A DNA stretch of 54,127 nt, from contig NZ_JAGIQL010000031.1 in NCBI RefSeq assembly GCF_017813245.1, forward strand, positions 1 through 54,127, read 5' to 3'. Below, piece by piece: positions 35,326 to 44,045 of the stretch (within the stretch, counting starts at the first letter, position 1; each line of letters starts with the position of its first letter). The position numbers and the translations under genes are program-made. Under the pieces are notes generated by a model. It made no database searches and was not told where the DNA came from. It saw only the letters and a program-made list of their open reading frames with translations. The DNA is from Streptomyces montanisoli (GTDB lineage: Bacteria > Actinomycetota > Actinomycetes > Streptomycetales > Streptomycetaceae).

Positions 35326-36153
35326 ATGGGGGCAGGGGCCTGGCCGGGCGGACGGAAGGTCGTCGCGCTGGTCACCGTCGCGTTGGAGCTGTGGTCACCG
35401 GGGCACTGGCCCCCCTACGCGCCGATGGCAGCGGCATGGCCGCTGCCCGGCGGCGTCGACGACACGCAGAGCACGTCCTGGGCGCAGTACGGAGTCACCA
35501 CCGGCATCCGGCGGCTGCTCGACGTCCTCGGCGACCTGCCCGCCACCGTCGGCGTCAGCGGCCTCGTGGCCGAGCGGCACCCCGAGACCGTCCTGGCCGT
35601 GCACGAGGCGGGCCACGAGATCGCCGCGCACTCCTGGGCGCAGGACGTCGTGCCCGCGCTGCTCGACGCCGGCGCGGAGCGGGCCGTCATCCGCCGCTGC
35701 ACCGGCATACTCCGCGGGGTCACCGGCGTGCGCCCGACGGGATGGATGAGCCCGCGCGCCACCGCCTCGCACCGCACCGCCGACCTGCTCGCCGAGGCCG
35801 GCTACCGCTGGACCGGCGACCACAGCGACCATGACCTCCCGCAGGTCCTGCCCACCGCGCACGGCCGGCTGGTCTCCCTCATGCACAGCGACCATTCCGA
35901 CGTCCGCGACGCGGCGGCCGGGCCGTACGCCTACCGCGACCTGCACCTCGCACTGCTGGACCAGCTGCTCGCCGCCCCGGGCCCCGGCGTCTTCCACCTG
36001 ACGGTCCACGCGCACGTCGGAGGCCGGCCGCTCCTCGCGGGCATGGTCGGCCAGATCCTCGACCGCGTCCGCGAGTCGGACGACGTCTGGGTCGCCACCC
36101 ACGCCCAGGTAGCCGAACACGTCCTGACACACCACGGGAGCAGTACGCCATGA
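35326..36153 (+). CDS. Polysaccharide-deacetylase (NodB/PuuE-like) family protein
   Basis: 275 residues with a carbohydrate-esterase-4-like barrel. SGLVAERHPETVLAVHEAGHEIAAHSWAQD corresponds to the NodB motif region where H-x-x-x-H binds metal, GVRPTGWMSPR is the substrate-loop motif, and HLTVHAHVGGRPL closes the domain. More like the allantoinase/PuuE subgroup than chitin deacetylases; no signal peptide, so an intracellular amide substrate is likely. AGGGGAG precedes ATG. ATGA-coupled to the NmrA gene. Confidence 0.82.
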   Translation: MGAGAWPGGRKVVALVTVALELWSPGHWPPYAPMAAAWPLPGGVDDTQSTSWAQYGVTTGIRRLLDVLGDLPATVGVSGLVAERHPETVLAVHEAGHEIAAHSWAQDVVPALLDAGAERAVIRRCTGILRGVTGVRPTGWMSPRATASHRTADLLAEAGYRWTGDHSDHDLPQVLPTAHGRLVSLMHSDHSDVRDAAAGPYAYRDLHLALLDQLLAAPGPGVFHLTVHAHVGGRPLLAGMVGQILDRVRESDDVWVATHAQVAEHVLTHHGSSTP

Positions 36154-37076
36154 CCCACGTCCTCGTCGTCGGCGGCACCGGAGCCATGGGCCGCCACGTG
36201 GTCAGCCGCCTGCTGGCCACCACCGACGCCACCGTCACCGTCCCCACGCGCCACCCGGAGTCCGCCCACGCCGCCGCACTCGCCGCCACCGCGCCCGGCC
36301 GCGTGCGACTGGTCCGTTCCGACCCCTCGGACCTCGACGCCCTGCTCGCGCAGGCCGACCGCGTGTTCGCCAACACCGACTTCTTCGCGACGGGCAGCGC
36401 CGTGGGCGAGTACCGGGAAGGCCTGCGCCTGCTGGCCGCCGCCGAGCGGGCCGGCGTGCGGCGCTTCATCTGGTCGTCGCTGGACAGCGCGGTGTCCCTG
36501 ACCGGCCACCCCGTACCGCACTTCGACAGCAAGGCCGCCGTCGCCGCCCACATCGGCCTGATGCGGTCCGAGGAGATGCTCCGCAAGGAGACCGACGGCT
36601 GGTACACGCACCACGTCTCGGTGCTCACGACGGCGCCGTACTTCGAGAACCTGCGCGACCGGCTCACCCCACGGCCGGACGGCCGGGGCGGCGTGACCTT
36701 CAGGCTCCCGCTCGGCGCCGCCCGCTACCCGCTCGTCGCCCTCGACGACATCGCCCATTTCGCCTGCCACATGTTCGGCGACTGGCAGTCCTGGGGCGCC
36801 CGCGACCTCGCGGTGATCGGCGACAGCCTCACCGGCGACGAGATCGCCGCCGTGTTCGCACGCGTCACCGGCACACCCAGCACCTACGTCCCCATGCCGC
36901 ACGACGAACTGCGCGCCGCCGTCCCCGATTTCGGCCACGACTACGCGGCCATGTTCCGGTTCTTCGCCGACCGCGACGTCTGCGCCCGCGACCGGGACAT
37001 CGGCCTCCTGCGCCGCCTGCACCCCGGCCTGATGACGTTCGAGGCCTGGCTGCGCCACGGGAAATGGACGGCGTGA
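36150..37076 (+). CDS. NmrA-family NAD(P)-binding protein
   Basis: 308 residues. VLVVGGTGAMGRHVVSRLL is the Rossmann GxxGxxG motif, followed by an atypical-SDR pattern (VRRFIWSSLDSAV). NmrA-like proteins act as redox sensors or quinone/ether reductases. ATGA overlap with the deacetylase gene. A bidirectional hairpin at 37126-37160 separates it from sigQ. Precise reaction unknown. Confidence 0.87.
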   Translation: MTHVLVVGGTGAMGRHVVSRLLATTDATVTVPTRHPESAHAAALAATAPGRVRLVRSDPSDLDALLAQADRVFANTDFFATGSAVGEYREGLRLLAAAERAGVRRFIWSSLDSAVSLTGHPVPHFDSKAAVAAHIGLMRSEEMLRKETDGWYTHHVSVLTTAPYFENLRDRLTPRPDGRGGVTFRLPLGAARYPLVALDDIAHFACHMFGDWQSWGARDLAVIGDSLTGDEIAAVFARVTGTPSTYVPMPHDELRAAVPDFGHDYAAMFRFFADRDVCARDRDIGLLRRLHPGLMTFEAWLRHGKWTA

Positions 37077-37125
37077 CCCCGCACGCGCGTCGCACAAACC
37101 ACGCACGCGCGTCCGCACAAACGGC

Positions 37126-37160
37126 AGGGCCGGACGGAACCCCCCGGTCCGTCCGGCCCT
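37126..37160. terminator. Bidirectional hairpin between the NmrA gene and sigQ
   Basis: 13-bp perfect arms AGGGCCGGACGGA and TCCGTCCGGCCCT with a 9-nt loop, between convergent genes. Confidence 0.85.
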
Positions 37161-37207
37161 CCCGCTTCTACAGTTCCCCCGTTCCCCCCCACCCTCGGGC
37201 CCGCCGG

Positions 37208-37969
37208 TCAGGCGACCAGCTCGCCGAAGGAGTCCTCCCGGTCCTCGCCGAAGCTGAGGACCTCGTCGCCGCGCAGCCGCCGCAGCGAGCGCCAGATGCT
37301 CGACTTCACCGTGCCGACGCTGATGCCGAGGATGTCCGCGATCTCCGGGTCGGTGCGGCCCTCGTAGTACCTGAGCACCAGCATCGTGCGCTGCAGTTCC
37401 GGCAGGCGCGAGAGCGCCTGCCACAGGACCGCGCGCAGCTCCGTGCCGCTCATCGCGTCCGGGCCCGCCGCAGGCTCGGGCAGCTCCTCGGTCGGGTACT
37501 CGTTCAGCTTGCGCCTGCGCCAGGCGCTGATGTGCAGGTTCGTCATCGTCCTGCGCAGGTAGCCGCCGACCGCGGCCTTGTCGCTGATCCTGTCCCACGC
37601 CCGGTACGTGGAGAACAGCGCGCTCTGCAGCAGGTCCTCCGCCTCGTACCGGTCACCGGTCAGGTGGTAGGCGGCCGCGTAGAGGGAAGCGCGCCGCTCC
37701 TGGACGTAGGCGGTGAACTCCGCCGTGTTGTCCGTCTGCTCCGAGCGCCCCGCGCCCTCGACGTGGAGCCCCCCGGCCTCCACGCCGCCGCGCGCCGCCG
37801 GCTCGACGACCGCCATGTACGGCGGCTTGTGCCGGCTTCCGGCCCCCGTCCCGGCCGCGGTGCCCCGCACGCACGCCCGTCCGCTCACGACGGCGGACCG
37901 CTCCGCGGCCCCCATGTCGTGCAGACGCGTGACGACCGCCCCGGCAACCGTCTCGTGCAGTGCGTTCAT
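37208..37969 (-). CDS. sigQ: SigE-family ECF sigma factor SigQ
   Basis: 253 residues. Regions 2 and 4 are clear (AEFTAYVQERRASLYAAAYHLTGDRYEAEDLLQSALFSTYRAW; LPELQRTMLVLRYYEGRTDPEIADILGISVGTVKSSIWRSLRRL). It is divergent from afsQ1/afsQ2, exactly the position of sigQ in S. coelicolor, where AfsQ1 activates sigQ and SigQ influences antibiotic production. ATG at 37969 is preferred over longer readings. An AfsQ1 box lies 84-99 bp upstream. Confidence 0.88.
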   Translation of the reverse strand: MNALHETVAGAVVTRLHDMGAAERSAVVSGRACVRGTAAGTGAGSRHKPPYMAVVEPAARGGVEAGGLHVEGAGRSEQTDNTAEFTAYVQERRASLYAAAYHLTGDRYEAEDLLQSALFSTYRAWDRISDKAAVGGYLRRTMTNLHISAWRRRKLNEYPTEELPEPAAGPDAMSGTELRAVLWQALSRLPELQRTMLVLRYYEGRTDPEIADILGISVGTVKSSIWRSLRRLRGDEVLSFGEDREDSFGELVA

Positions 37970-38052
37970 CCCGCGCCCCCCTCGGTCGGAGCCTCGTGTT
38001 CCCTTACGCCGAAGAGCTTGCCGAACCCACTTCATCGCGCTGTCCCCCGACT

Positions 38053-38068
38053 GTCACGAAGGTGTCAC
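38053..38068. promoter_or_regulatory. AfsQ1 box GTCAC-GAAGGT-GTCAC
   Basis: Exact match to the published AfsQ1 recognition pattern GTnAC-n6-GTnAC, in the 237-bp gap between sigQ and afsQ1. It supports autoregulation and AfsQ1 control of sigQ. Confidence 0.85.
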
Positions 38069-38206
38069 AGGGGGTCGGCCGCACCCCGCGTACCGGGGTG
38101 GACAGAAGGGGGATACGTGCCGAACCGGCGGGGGCACGCCCGGTGGGCGCGTGCGAAGGGGTGGGACGGTCGAACTCCGGTGGCCGCATGGTTCAGAATG
38201 ACCCTC

Positions 38207-38884
38207 GTGCCTTTCCTGTTGCTGATCGAGGACGACGACGCCATCCGCACGGCCCTCGAACTCTCCCTGTCACGCCAGGGCCACCGAGTGGCCACCGCGG
38301 CGACGGGAGAGGACGGCCTGAAACTGCTGAAGGAACAACGGCCCGACCTGATCGTGCTCGACGTCATGCTGCCGGGCATCGACGGTTTCGAGGTGTGCCG
38401 GCGCATCCGCCGCACCGACCAGTTGCCGATCATCCTGCTCACCGCGCGCAGCGACGACATCGACATCGTCGTCGGCCTGGAGTCGGGCGCGGACGACTAC
38501 GTCGTCAAACCCGTGCAGGGCCGTGTGCTGGACGCGCGCATCCGCGCCGTGCTGCGCCGCGGCGAACGCGAGTCGACCGACTCCGCCACGTTCGGGAGCC
38601 TGGTCATCGACCGCTCCGCGATGACCGTCACCAAGAACGGCGACGACCTCCAGCTCACCCCGACCGAACTGCGGCTGCTGCTCGAACTCAGCAGACGGCC
38701 CGGGCAGGCCCTGTCCAGGCAGCAGTTGCTCCGCCTCGTGTGGGAACACGACTACCTCGGCGACTCGCGTCTCGTCGACGCCTGCGTGCAGCGGCTGCGC
38801 GCCAAGGTCGAGGACGTACCGTCGTCGCCGACGCTGATCCGCACCGTGCGCGGTGTGGGATACCGGCTGGACGCCCCTGCGTGA
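38207..38884 (+). CDS. afsQ1: Response regulator AfsQ1
   Basis: 225-residue OmpR/PhoB-type regulator. FLLLIEDDDAIRTALELSL with the acidic pocket, LIVLDVMLPGIDG with the phosphoacceptor Asp, and ARSDDIDIVVGLESGADDYVVKP form the receiver; the C-terminal winged helix is from about residue 125. The sequence, as I remember it, is nearly that of S. coelicolor AfsQ1, which responds to nitrogen (glutamate) conditions and activates antibiotic genes. GTG 38207 gives the known length; ATG 38198 is in frame. Confidence 0.93.
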   Translation: MPFLLLIEDDDAIRTALELSLSRQGHRVATAATGEDGLKLLKEQRPDLIVLDVMLPGIDGFEVCRRIRRTDQLPIILLTARSDDIDIVVGLESGADDYVVKPVQGRVLDARIRAVLRRGERESTDSATFGSLVIDRSAMTVTKNGDDLQLTPTELRLLLELSRRPGQALSRQQLLRLVWEHDYLGDSRLVDACVQRLRAKVEDVPSSPTLIRTVRGVGYRLDAPA

Positions 38885-40506
38885 GCGAAGGACGGCGTGA
38901 GCCACGCACGGTGAAGGACGACGAGGACGGCGCGCAGGACCAGGGCGGCGGCCGGGCCGCCGGACAGGCCGGGCAGGCCGACCACGGCAAGTGGGCGCGC
39001 ATAGGCCTGCGCTGGGGCAGCCTGCGGCTGCGCCTCGCGCTCGTGTTCGGCGCGGTCGCGCTGACCGCTGCGGTCTCCGCGTCCGGCATCGCGTACTGGA
39101 TCAACCGCGAGGCGGTGCTGACCCGCACGCAGGACGCGACGCTCAACGACTTCCGCCGGCAGATGCAGAGCCGCGCGGCCGACCTGCCCGTGCGGCCGAG
39201 CGCGAGCGATCTTGGCACCACCGCCAAGCAGATGGCGGCCGACGGCAACGCCTACGACGTGCTGCTCATCGGCAAGGCGTCGGACGGCAGGACGATCAGC
39301 GGCGCGTCGTCCCCTGGCGCGTTCACCCTGTCCGACGTGCCGGACACACTGCGCGACGCGGTGCGCCACCGGCAGAAGGTCTCACCCGCCAACGAGTTCG
39401 CGTACCACCTGTTCTGGCAGCGGGTCGACCACGACGGCACGCCCTACCTGGTGGGCGGCGCGCACATCGACGGCGGCAACCTGACCGGCTACATGTTCAA
39501 GTCGCTCGCCCAGGAGCGCGCCGACCTCGAATCGCTCGCCTGGTCGCTCGGCATCGCCGCCGCGCTCGCGCTCGTCGGGGCCGCGCTCATCGCGCAGGCC
39601 GCCGCCCGTACGGTCCTCAAGCCCGTGCAGCGTCTCGGCGAGGCGGCGCGCCAGCTCGGCGAGGGCGAGTTCGACACCCGCCTCAGGGTCACCGGAACCG
39701 ACGAACTCGCCGACCTGTCCCGCACGTTCAACAACGCGGCCGCCTCGTTGCAGAAGAAGGTCGAGGACATGAGCGCGCGGGAGGAGTCGAGCCGCCGCTT
39801 CGTCGCCGACATGTCGCACGAGCTGCGCACCCCGCTGACCGCGCTCACGGCCGTCACGGAGGTGCTGGAGGAGGAGGCCGACAACCTCGACCCGATGATC
39901 GCGCCGGCCGTGACCCTCGTCGTCAGCGAGACGCGCAGGCTGGGCGACCTGGTGGAGAACCTGATGGAGGTCACGCGGTTCGACGCGGGCACCGCCAGGC
40001 TCGTGCTCGACGAGGTCGACGTCGCCGACCAGGTCACCGCCTGCCTCGATGCGCGCGCCTGGCTCGACGCGGTGCACCTGGACGCGGAACGCGGCACGAT
40101 GGCCCGCCTCGACCCGCGCAGGCTCGACGTGATCCTCGCGAACCTCATCGGCAACGCGCTCAAGCACGGCGGCTCAGGCGTGCGCGTCTCGGTGCGCACG
40201 GAGGCGTCGGGCACGTCCGACGGGGACGAACTGGTCATCTCCGTGCGCGACCACGGCCCCGGCATCCCCGAGGCCGTCCTGCCGCACGTCTTCGACCGGT
40301 TCTACAAGGCGTCCGCTTCGCGTCCGCGCTCCGAGGGCAGCGGCCTCGGCCTGTCCATCGCCATGGAGAACGCGCACATCCACGGCGGCACCATCACCGC
40401 CTCGAACGTGCCGGACGGCGGCGCCATGTTCGTCCTGCGGCTGCCGCGCGGCGCGCCGCGCGACGAAGGCCCCGGGGACGAGCGCGGAGAGGACCGTGAG
40501 CGGTGA
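38881..40506 (+). CDS. afsQ2: Sensor histidine kinase AfsQ2
   Basis: About 541 residues: short cytoplasmic N terminus, first membrane span (LALVFGAVALTAAVSASGIAYWI), extracytoplasmic sensor of about 120 residues, second span (LGIAAALALVGAALIAQ), HAMP (RTVLKPVQRLGEAARQL), HisKA with phospho-His in ADMSHELRTPLTAL, and ATPase (LIGNALKHGG, DHGPGIP, GSGLGLSIAMENAHIHGG). GTGA overlap with afsQ1 at 38881 and GTGA overlap with the lipoprotein gene, so all three are cotranscribed. GTG 38911 is an alternative start. Confidence 0.93.
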   Translation: MSEGRREPRTVKDDEDGAQDQGGGRAAGQAGQADHGKWARIGLRWGSLRLRLALVFGAVALTAAVSASGIAYWINREAVLTRTQDATLNDFRRQMQSRAADLPVRPSASDLGTTAKQMAADGNAYDVLLIGKASDGRTISGASSPGAFTLSDVPDTLRDAVRHRQKVSPANEFAYHLFWQRVDHDGTPYLVGGAHIDGGNLTGYMFKSLAQERADLESLAWSLGIAAALALVGAALIAQAAARTVLKPVQRLGEAARQLGEGEFDTRLRVTGTDELADLSRTFNNAAASLQKKVEDMSAREESSRRFVADMSHELRTPLTALTAVTEVLEEEADNLDPMIAPAVTLVVSETRRLGDLVENLMEVTRFDAGTARLVLDEVDVADQVTACLDARAWLDAVHLDAERGTMARLDPRRLDVILANLIGNALKHGGSGVRVSVRTEASGTSDGDELVISVRDHGPGIPEAVLPHVFDRFYKASASRPRSEGSGLGLSIAMENAHIHGGTITASNVPDGGAMFVLRLPRGAPRDEGPGDERGEDRER

Positions 40507-41153
40507 CGCGAGCGGTGAACGGCACGACGCGCGCGGGACGCGCCCGCCGCAGGCGCGCGGCGATGGCGCTCGTGGCGACGCTCGCGGCCGCGGTCTCCTC
40601 GGCCTGCGGCGTGCGCACCACGGCGGTGCCCGTCGACGCGGGCGCGGCGCCGTCCAGGATGCCCTGCGCCGTCAGCGCGAAGGACCCGGACGCCGACGCC
40701 GGTCCCGGCACCGTGCCGGTCAGGGTCTACCTGGTGTGCGCGTCCGAACTCGCGCCCGTCGAGCGTGCCGTCCACATGCCGCGGCGCGACACCCCCGACG
40801 CGCGCGTGCGCATAGCCCAGGCGCTGCTCGACTCCCTCCAGGCCCGTCCTTCGGCCGCCGAGCACCAGGCGGGGTTCACCACGTACGTCCAGCCGCCGCT
40901 GCTCGCGACGGCGGGACGCTCGGGCGATCCGGCCGCCACGCTGCGGCTGAGCGCCCAGCCGGAGGACCTGCCGGGCACCGCGCTCGCGCAGATCGTCTGC
41001 ACGTTCGCCGAGGGCGGCGCGGCCAGGGGTGAGAAGGGGCGGGTGGTGCTCGGCGGGCCGGGACCGTACGCCCCGCGCGCGTACACGTGCGACGCGTCCG
41101 TCAAGAACGACCCCGACGCGGCCGTCCCCGCCACCGCCGCCACCGTGGCCTGA
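40503..41153 (+). CDS. Lipoprotein of the afsQ operon
   Basis: 216 residues. Signal peptide with twin basic run and lipobox VSSAC (Cys about 35), then a domain with VPVRVYLVCASELAPVERAVHM and RIAQALLDSLQ, like GerMN-type spore/sporulation lipoprotein domains. In S. coelicolor a lipoprotein gene follows afsQ2 likewise. GTGA overlap with afsQ2. It may modulate AfsQ2 sensing at the membrane surface, which is inference. Confidence 0.8.
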   Translation: MTRAVNGTTRAGRARRRRAAMALVATLAAAVSSACGVRTTAVPVDAGAAPSRMPCAVSAKDPDADAGPGTVPVRVYLVCASELAPVERAVHMPRRDTPDARVRIAQALLDSLQARPSAAEHQAGFTTYVQPPLLATAGRSGDPAATLRLSAQPEDLPGTALAQIVCTFAEGGAARGEKGRVVLGGPGPYAPRAYTCDASVKNDPDAAVPATAATVA

Positions 41154-41213
41154 GAACCTCCGCCCGGGCAGCCCGGGACTCCCTGCCCCGCGCGCGGGTG
41201 TGCGTCCGCGCGA

Positions 41214-41870
41214 GTGACGCTGCTCTCACGGGGAACCGCGCGGCGCGTCCCGGGCGTCCAGGGACATGTGCGTCTAGGTTCGGGCGGCAGTGCCGCCATC
41301 CGCCTGAGGGCGGTGGGTGCCCTCCTGCTCTTCGTGCACCTGCTCGCGGTGGCGTGGCTGACGCTGCGGCCGGTCGACGCACCCTGGGTGACGGCGGCCA
41401 ACCTGCGCCCCTTCGCCGGCATCAGGGCCGATTTCGCGCTCGGCGCCGTCCACGGGATCCGCAGCCTCGTCGAGGGGCTCGCGCTCCTCGCGCCCGCCGG
41501 GGTGCTGCTGCCGGTGGTGAGTGGCAGGCTCTGGGTCTCCCCGTGGGCGTCGCTGGCCCGCACGGCCGGGGCCGGCCTGCTCATCTCGCTGACGATCGAA
41601 CTGCTGCAGACGGGCGTGCCGGGGCGCGTGCTCGACGTGGACTCGCTCATCCTCAACACGCTCGGCGTGGCGCTCGCCCACGCCCTGATCGTGCCCGCCG
41701 GGCGGGCGGGGATCCGGCGCCGCCTGCGGGCGTCCGCGTCCGCGCGGGTCGCCGCGGCCGACGGCCGTGTGGCTCCACGGGGTGACGTGTACGACCCCGA
41801 CGCGGTCCCTGAGGGGGAGACCCCCGAGGGGCACACCCCGACGATTCCCAGGGTCGGCATCGCACCGTAG
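41214..41870 (+). CDS. VanZ-family membrane protein
   Basis: 218 residues with four to five hydrophobic segments and the VanZ-like pattern (VAWLTLRPVD...NLRPFAG; ISLTIELLQTGVPGRVLDVDSLILNTLG). In teicoplanin resistance VanZ has an accessory role; in Streptomyces the family's function is unknown. The C-terminal 50 residues are polar. GTG 41214 has a weak ribosome binding site; GTG 41268, behind CAGGGACAT, would start just before the first membrane segment. Confidence 0.8.
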   Translation: MTLLSRGTARRVPGVQGHVRLGSGGSAAIRLRAVGALLLFVHLLAVAWLTLRPVDAPWVTAANLRPFAGIRADFALGAVHGIRSLVEGLALLAPAGVLLPVVSGRLWVSPWASLARTAGAGLLISLTIELLQTGVPGRVLDVDSLILNTLGVALAHALIVPAGRAGIRRRLRASASARVAAADGRVAPRGDVYDPDAVPEGETPEGHTPTIPRVGIAP

Positions 41871-41965
41871 AGCGACGCCTGCGAGTGGGTACCCGAGCAC
41901 CATGGAGTCATCGGAACCGCACACAGGACGGCGGTTCCCACGACGCTCTCGCGAAGGAGCCCCTC

Positions 41966-42169
41966 ATGTCCGGTGCACTGGTCCGCCCCCGCGACGGACG
42001 CATGATCGGCGGAGTGTGCGCAGCGCTGGCACGGCGCTTCGGCACCTCCGCGACGACGATGCGCGTGATCTTCCTGGTGTCGTGCCTGCTGCCGGGACCG
42101 CAGTTCCTGCTCTACCTGGCGCTGTGGATCCTGCTGCCGGGCGAGAAGACGGCGAGGGCCGCCTGGTAG
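41966..42169 (+). CDS. PspC-domain small membrane protein
   Basis: 67 residues: LVRPRDGRMIGGVCAALARRFGTSATTMRVIFLVSCLLPGPQFLLYLALWILLPGE is the PspC domain with one or two membrane segments. PspC-type proteins are involved in envelope stress. GAAGGAG precedes ATG 41966. Confidence 0.9.
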   Translation: MSGALVRPRDGRMIGGVCAALARRFGTSATTMRVIFLVSCLLPGPQFLLYLALWILLPGEKTARAAW

Positions 42170-42196
42170 CGGACGCGGCGGGGCGCACGACGACGC

Positions 42197-42255
42197 GTGG
42201 GGCGCACCCCGTGGGTACTCCGAGATTCCTCGGGGTACTCCGGGATGCGCCCCAC
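42197..42255. terminator. Inverted repeat between convergent pspC-like and secreted-protein genes
   Basis: 10-bp outer arms GTGGGGCGCA/TGCGCCCCAC with an inner region of two GGGTACTCCG copies and a CCCCG/CGGGG pair. Position fits a bidirectional terminator. Confidence 0.6.
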
Positions 42256-42278
42256 GGGCACGGGCGCTGTCCGAACGG

Positions 42279-42620
42279 TCAGCCGCCGAGGCCGTCGACC
42301 GGCAGGCCCTTGTTCAGCCCGTTCACCGGGAGGCCGCCGAGGAGCGAGCCCAGCGGGTTGGCGGCCCTGGCGGCCTGGAGCACCTGGGGGGCGGTCGTGT
42401 TGACGGTGCTCGCGGCGGAACGGGTCGCCGTCAGCGTGTCGGTGCCCGCGTTCGGCAGCTCCTTGGCGACCTGGTCCACCGGGAGCTTGTTGACGGTGTC
42501 GAGCGCCTTGCCGGTGTCCGGGAGGGGGCCGATGGCGGCCGAGGCCGTGCCGGCGGCGGTGGCGGCGAAGGCGGCGCCGAGCACGGCGGCACCGAGGGTC
42601 TTGGCAGCGGACCTGTTCAT
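42279..42620 (-). CDS. Small secreted protein
   Basis: 113 residues. Signal peptide (MNRSAAKTLGAAVLGAAFAATAAGTASAA, cleavage after ASA near residue 28), then a short mature part with LPDTGKALDTVNKLPVDQV and a Gly/Leu-rich tail (GSLLGGLPVNGLNKGLPVDGLGG). It resembles small cell-surface proteins of Streptomyces but not chaplins. Function unknown. Confidence 0.8.
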   Translation of the reverse strand: MNRSAAKTLGAAVLGAAFAATAAGTASAAIGPLPDTGKALDTVNKLPVDQVAKELPNAGTDTLTATRSAASTVNTTAPQVLQAARAANPLGSLLGGLPVNGLNKGLPVDGLGG

Positions 42621-42769
42621 CTGGATTTCTCGTCCTTGGGGGTGGGGGAAAACGAGCGGCTCTGAAAGCTAGTCAGCGCCGCTCGTGCCCCGCAAACATC
42701 CCCCGACAATCCCCTGCCGTGTCCCCGGCGCCAGGCATCCGTCCGCCGAAAACCGAATCGGCCGGCGAA

Positions 42770-43912
42770 TCAGCTGGTCACAGCGGTCTGACTGAACAGC
42801 CATTCGGACTTGAGCTCGGCATAACCGGGCTTGATCACGTCATTGATCATGGCCAGTCGTTCATCGAAAGGGATGAACGCGGATTTCATCGCATTGACGG
42901 TGAACCACTGCATGTCGTCGAGCCCGTACCCGAACGTCTCCACCAGCGCGCCGAACTCACGGCTCATGCTCGTGCCCGACATCAGGCGGTTGTCGGTGTT
43001 GACGGTGGCGCGGAAGTGCAGCCTGCGCAGCAGCCCGATCGGGTGCTCCGCGTACGAGGGGGCGGCGCCCGTCTGGAGGTTGGAGCTCGGGCAGAGCTCC
43101 AGCGGGATCCGCTTGTCCCGCACGTACGCCGCGAGCCTGCCGAGCGTCACGGAGCCGTCCTCCGCCACGTCGATGTCGTCGATGATGCGGACGCCGTGCC
43201 CGAGCCGGTCGGCGCCGCACCACTGGAGCGCCTGCCAGATGGACGGCAGGCCGAAGGCCTCGCCCGCGTGGATCGTGAAGTGGTTGTTCTCCCGCTTCAG
43301 GTACTCGAACGCGTCGAGGTGGCGGGTGGGCGGGTAGCCGGCCTCCGCGCCCGCGATGTCGAAGCCGACGACGCCCGAGTCCCGGTGGGCGTTGGCCAGC
43401 TCCGCGATCTCCAGGGCGCGCGCGGCGTGCCGCATGGCGGTGAGCAGCGCGCCGACGCGGATGCGCCGGCCCTTCTCGCGCGCGAGCCGCTCGCCCTCGC
43501 GGAAGCCCGCGTTGACGGCACGGACGACCTCTTCGAGGCTCAGCCCGCCGTCCAGGTGCTGCTCGGGCGCGTAGCGGACCTCGGCGTAGACGACGCCGTC
43601 CTCGGCCAAGTCCTGCGCGCACTCGGAGGCGACCCGGCGCAGCGCGTCACTCGTCTGCATGACGGCGCAGGTGTGCGCGAACGTCTCCAGGTACCGCTCC
43701 AGCGACCCGGAGTCGGCGGCCTCGCGGAACCACGTGCCGAGCTTGTCGCCGTCGTACTCCGGCAGCCCCTCGTACCCGCACGCGCGGGCGAGGTCGACGA
43801 CCGTGCCGGGCCGCAGCCCGCCGTCGAGATGGTCGTGCAGCAGCACCTTGGGGGCGCGGCGGATCTGGTCCGCGTCGGGGAGTGGGGCGGTGGGTCCCGG
43901 CTGGCTCGTCAT
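42770..43912 (-). CDS. add: Adenosine deaminase
   Basis: 380 residues; converts (deoxy)adenosine to inosine. [12 protein letters not shown] holds the first two zinc histidines (HxH type), [10 protein letters not shown] the third zinc His and catalytic Glu, DRLGHGVRI the catalytic His, and [12 protein letters not shown] the closing Asp motif. The start at 43912 seems to coincide with the transcription start (leaderless). It completes the salvage set with the nucleoside importer at 25 kb and shares its operator-like palindrome. Confidence 0.95.
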   Translation of the reverse strand: MTSQPGPTAPLPDADQIRRAPKVLLHDHLDGGLRPGTVVDLARACGYEGLPEYDGDKLGTWFREAADSGSLERYLETFAHTCAVMQTSDALRRVASECAQDLAEDGVVYAEVRYAPEQHLDGGLSLEEVVRAVNAGFREGERLAREKGRRIRVGALLTAMRHAARALEIAELANAHRDSGVVGFDIAGAEAGYPPTRHLDAFEYLKRENNHFTIHAGEAFGLPSIWQALQWCGADRLGHGVRIIDDIDVAEDGSVTLGRLAAYVRDKRIPLELCPSSNLQTGAAPSYAEHPIGLLRRLHFRATVNTDNRLMSGTSMSREFGALVETFGYGLDDMQWFTVNAMKSAFIPFDERLAMINDVIKPGYAELKSEWLFSQTAVTS

Positions 43913-43918
43913 CCGTCC

Positions 43919-43940
43919 AATCTAGCGCCTACGCGCGTAG
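43919..43940 (-). promoter_or_regulatory. add promoter: TAGATT -10 box with overlapping CTACGCGCGTAG palindrome
   Basis: On the minus strand the palindrome (43940-43929) lies between -35 and -10, and TAGATT (43924-43919) ends 6 nt before the ATG. Transcription would therefore start at or next to the A of ATG, giving a leaderless mRNA. The palindrome location is classic for a repressor. Confidence 0.65.
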
Positions 43941-44045
43941 AGCGGGTGGTTGCCGGTGCTTCCCGATACGCGATGGTGACCGAGATACGTAACAGTGACC
44001 GCGCGGAAGGAGCGAGTCCGCGCGCCGGTCTGACAGTGTTCGGCC

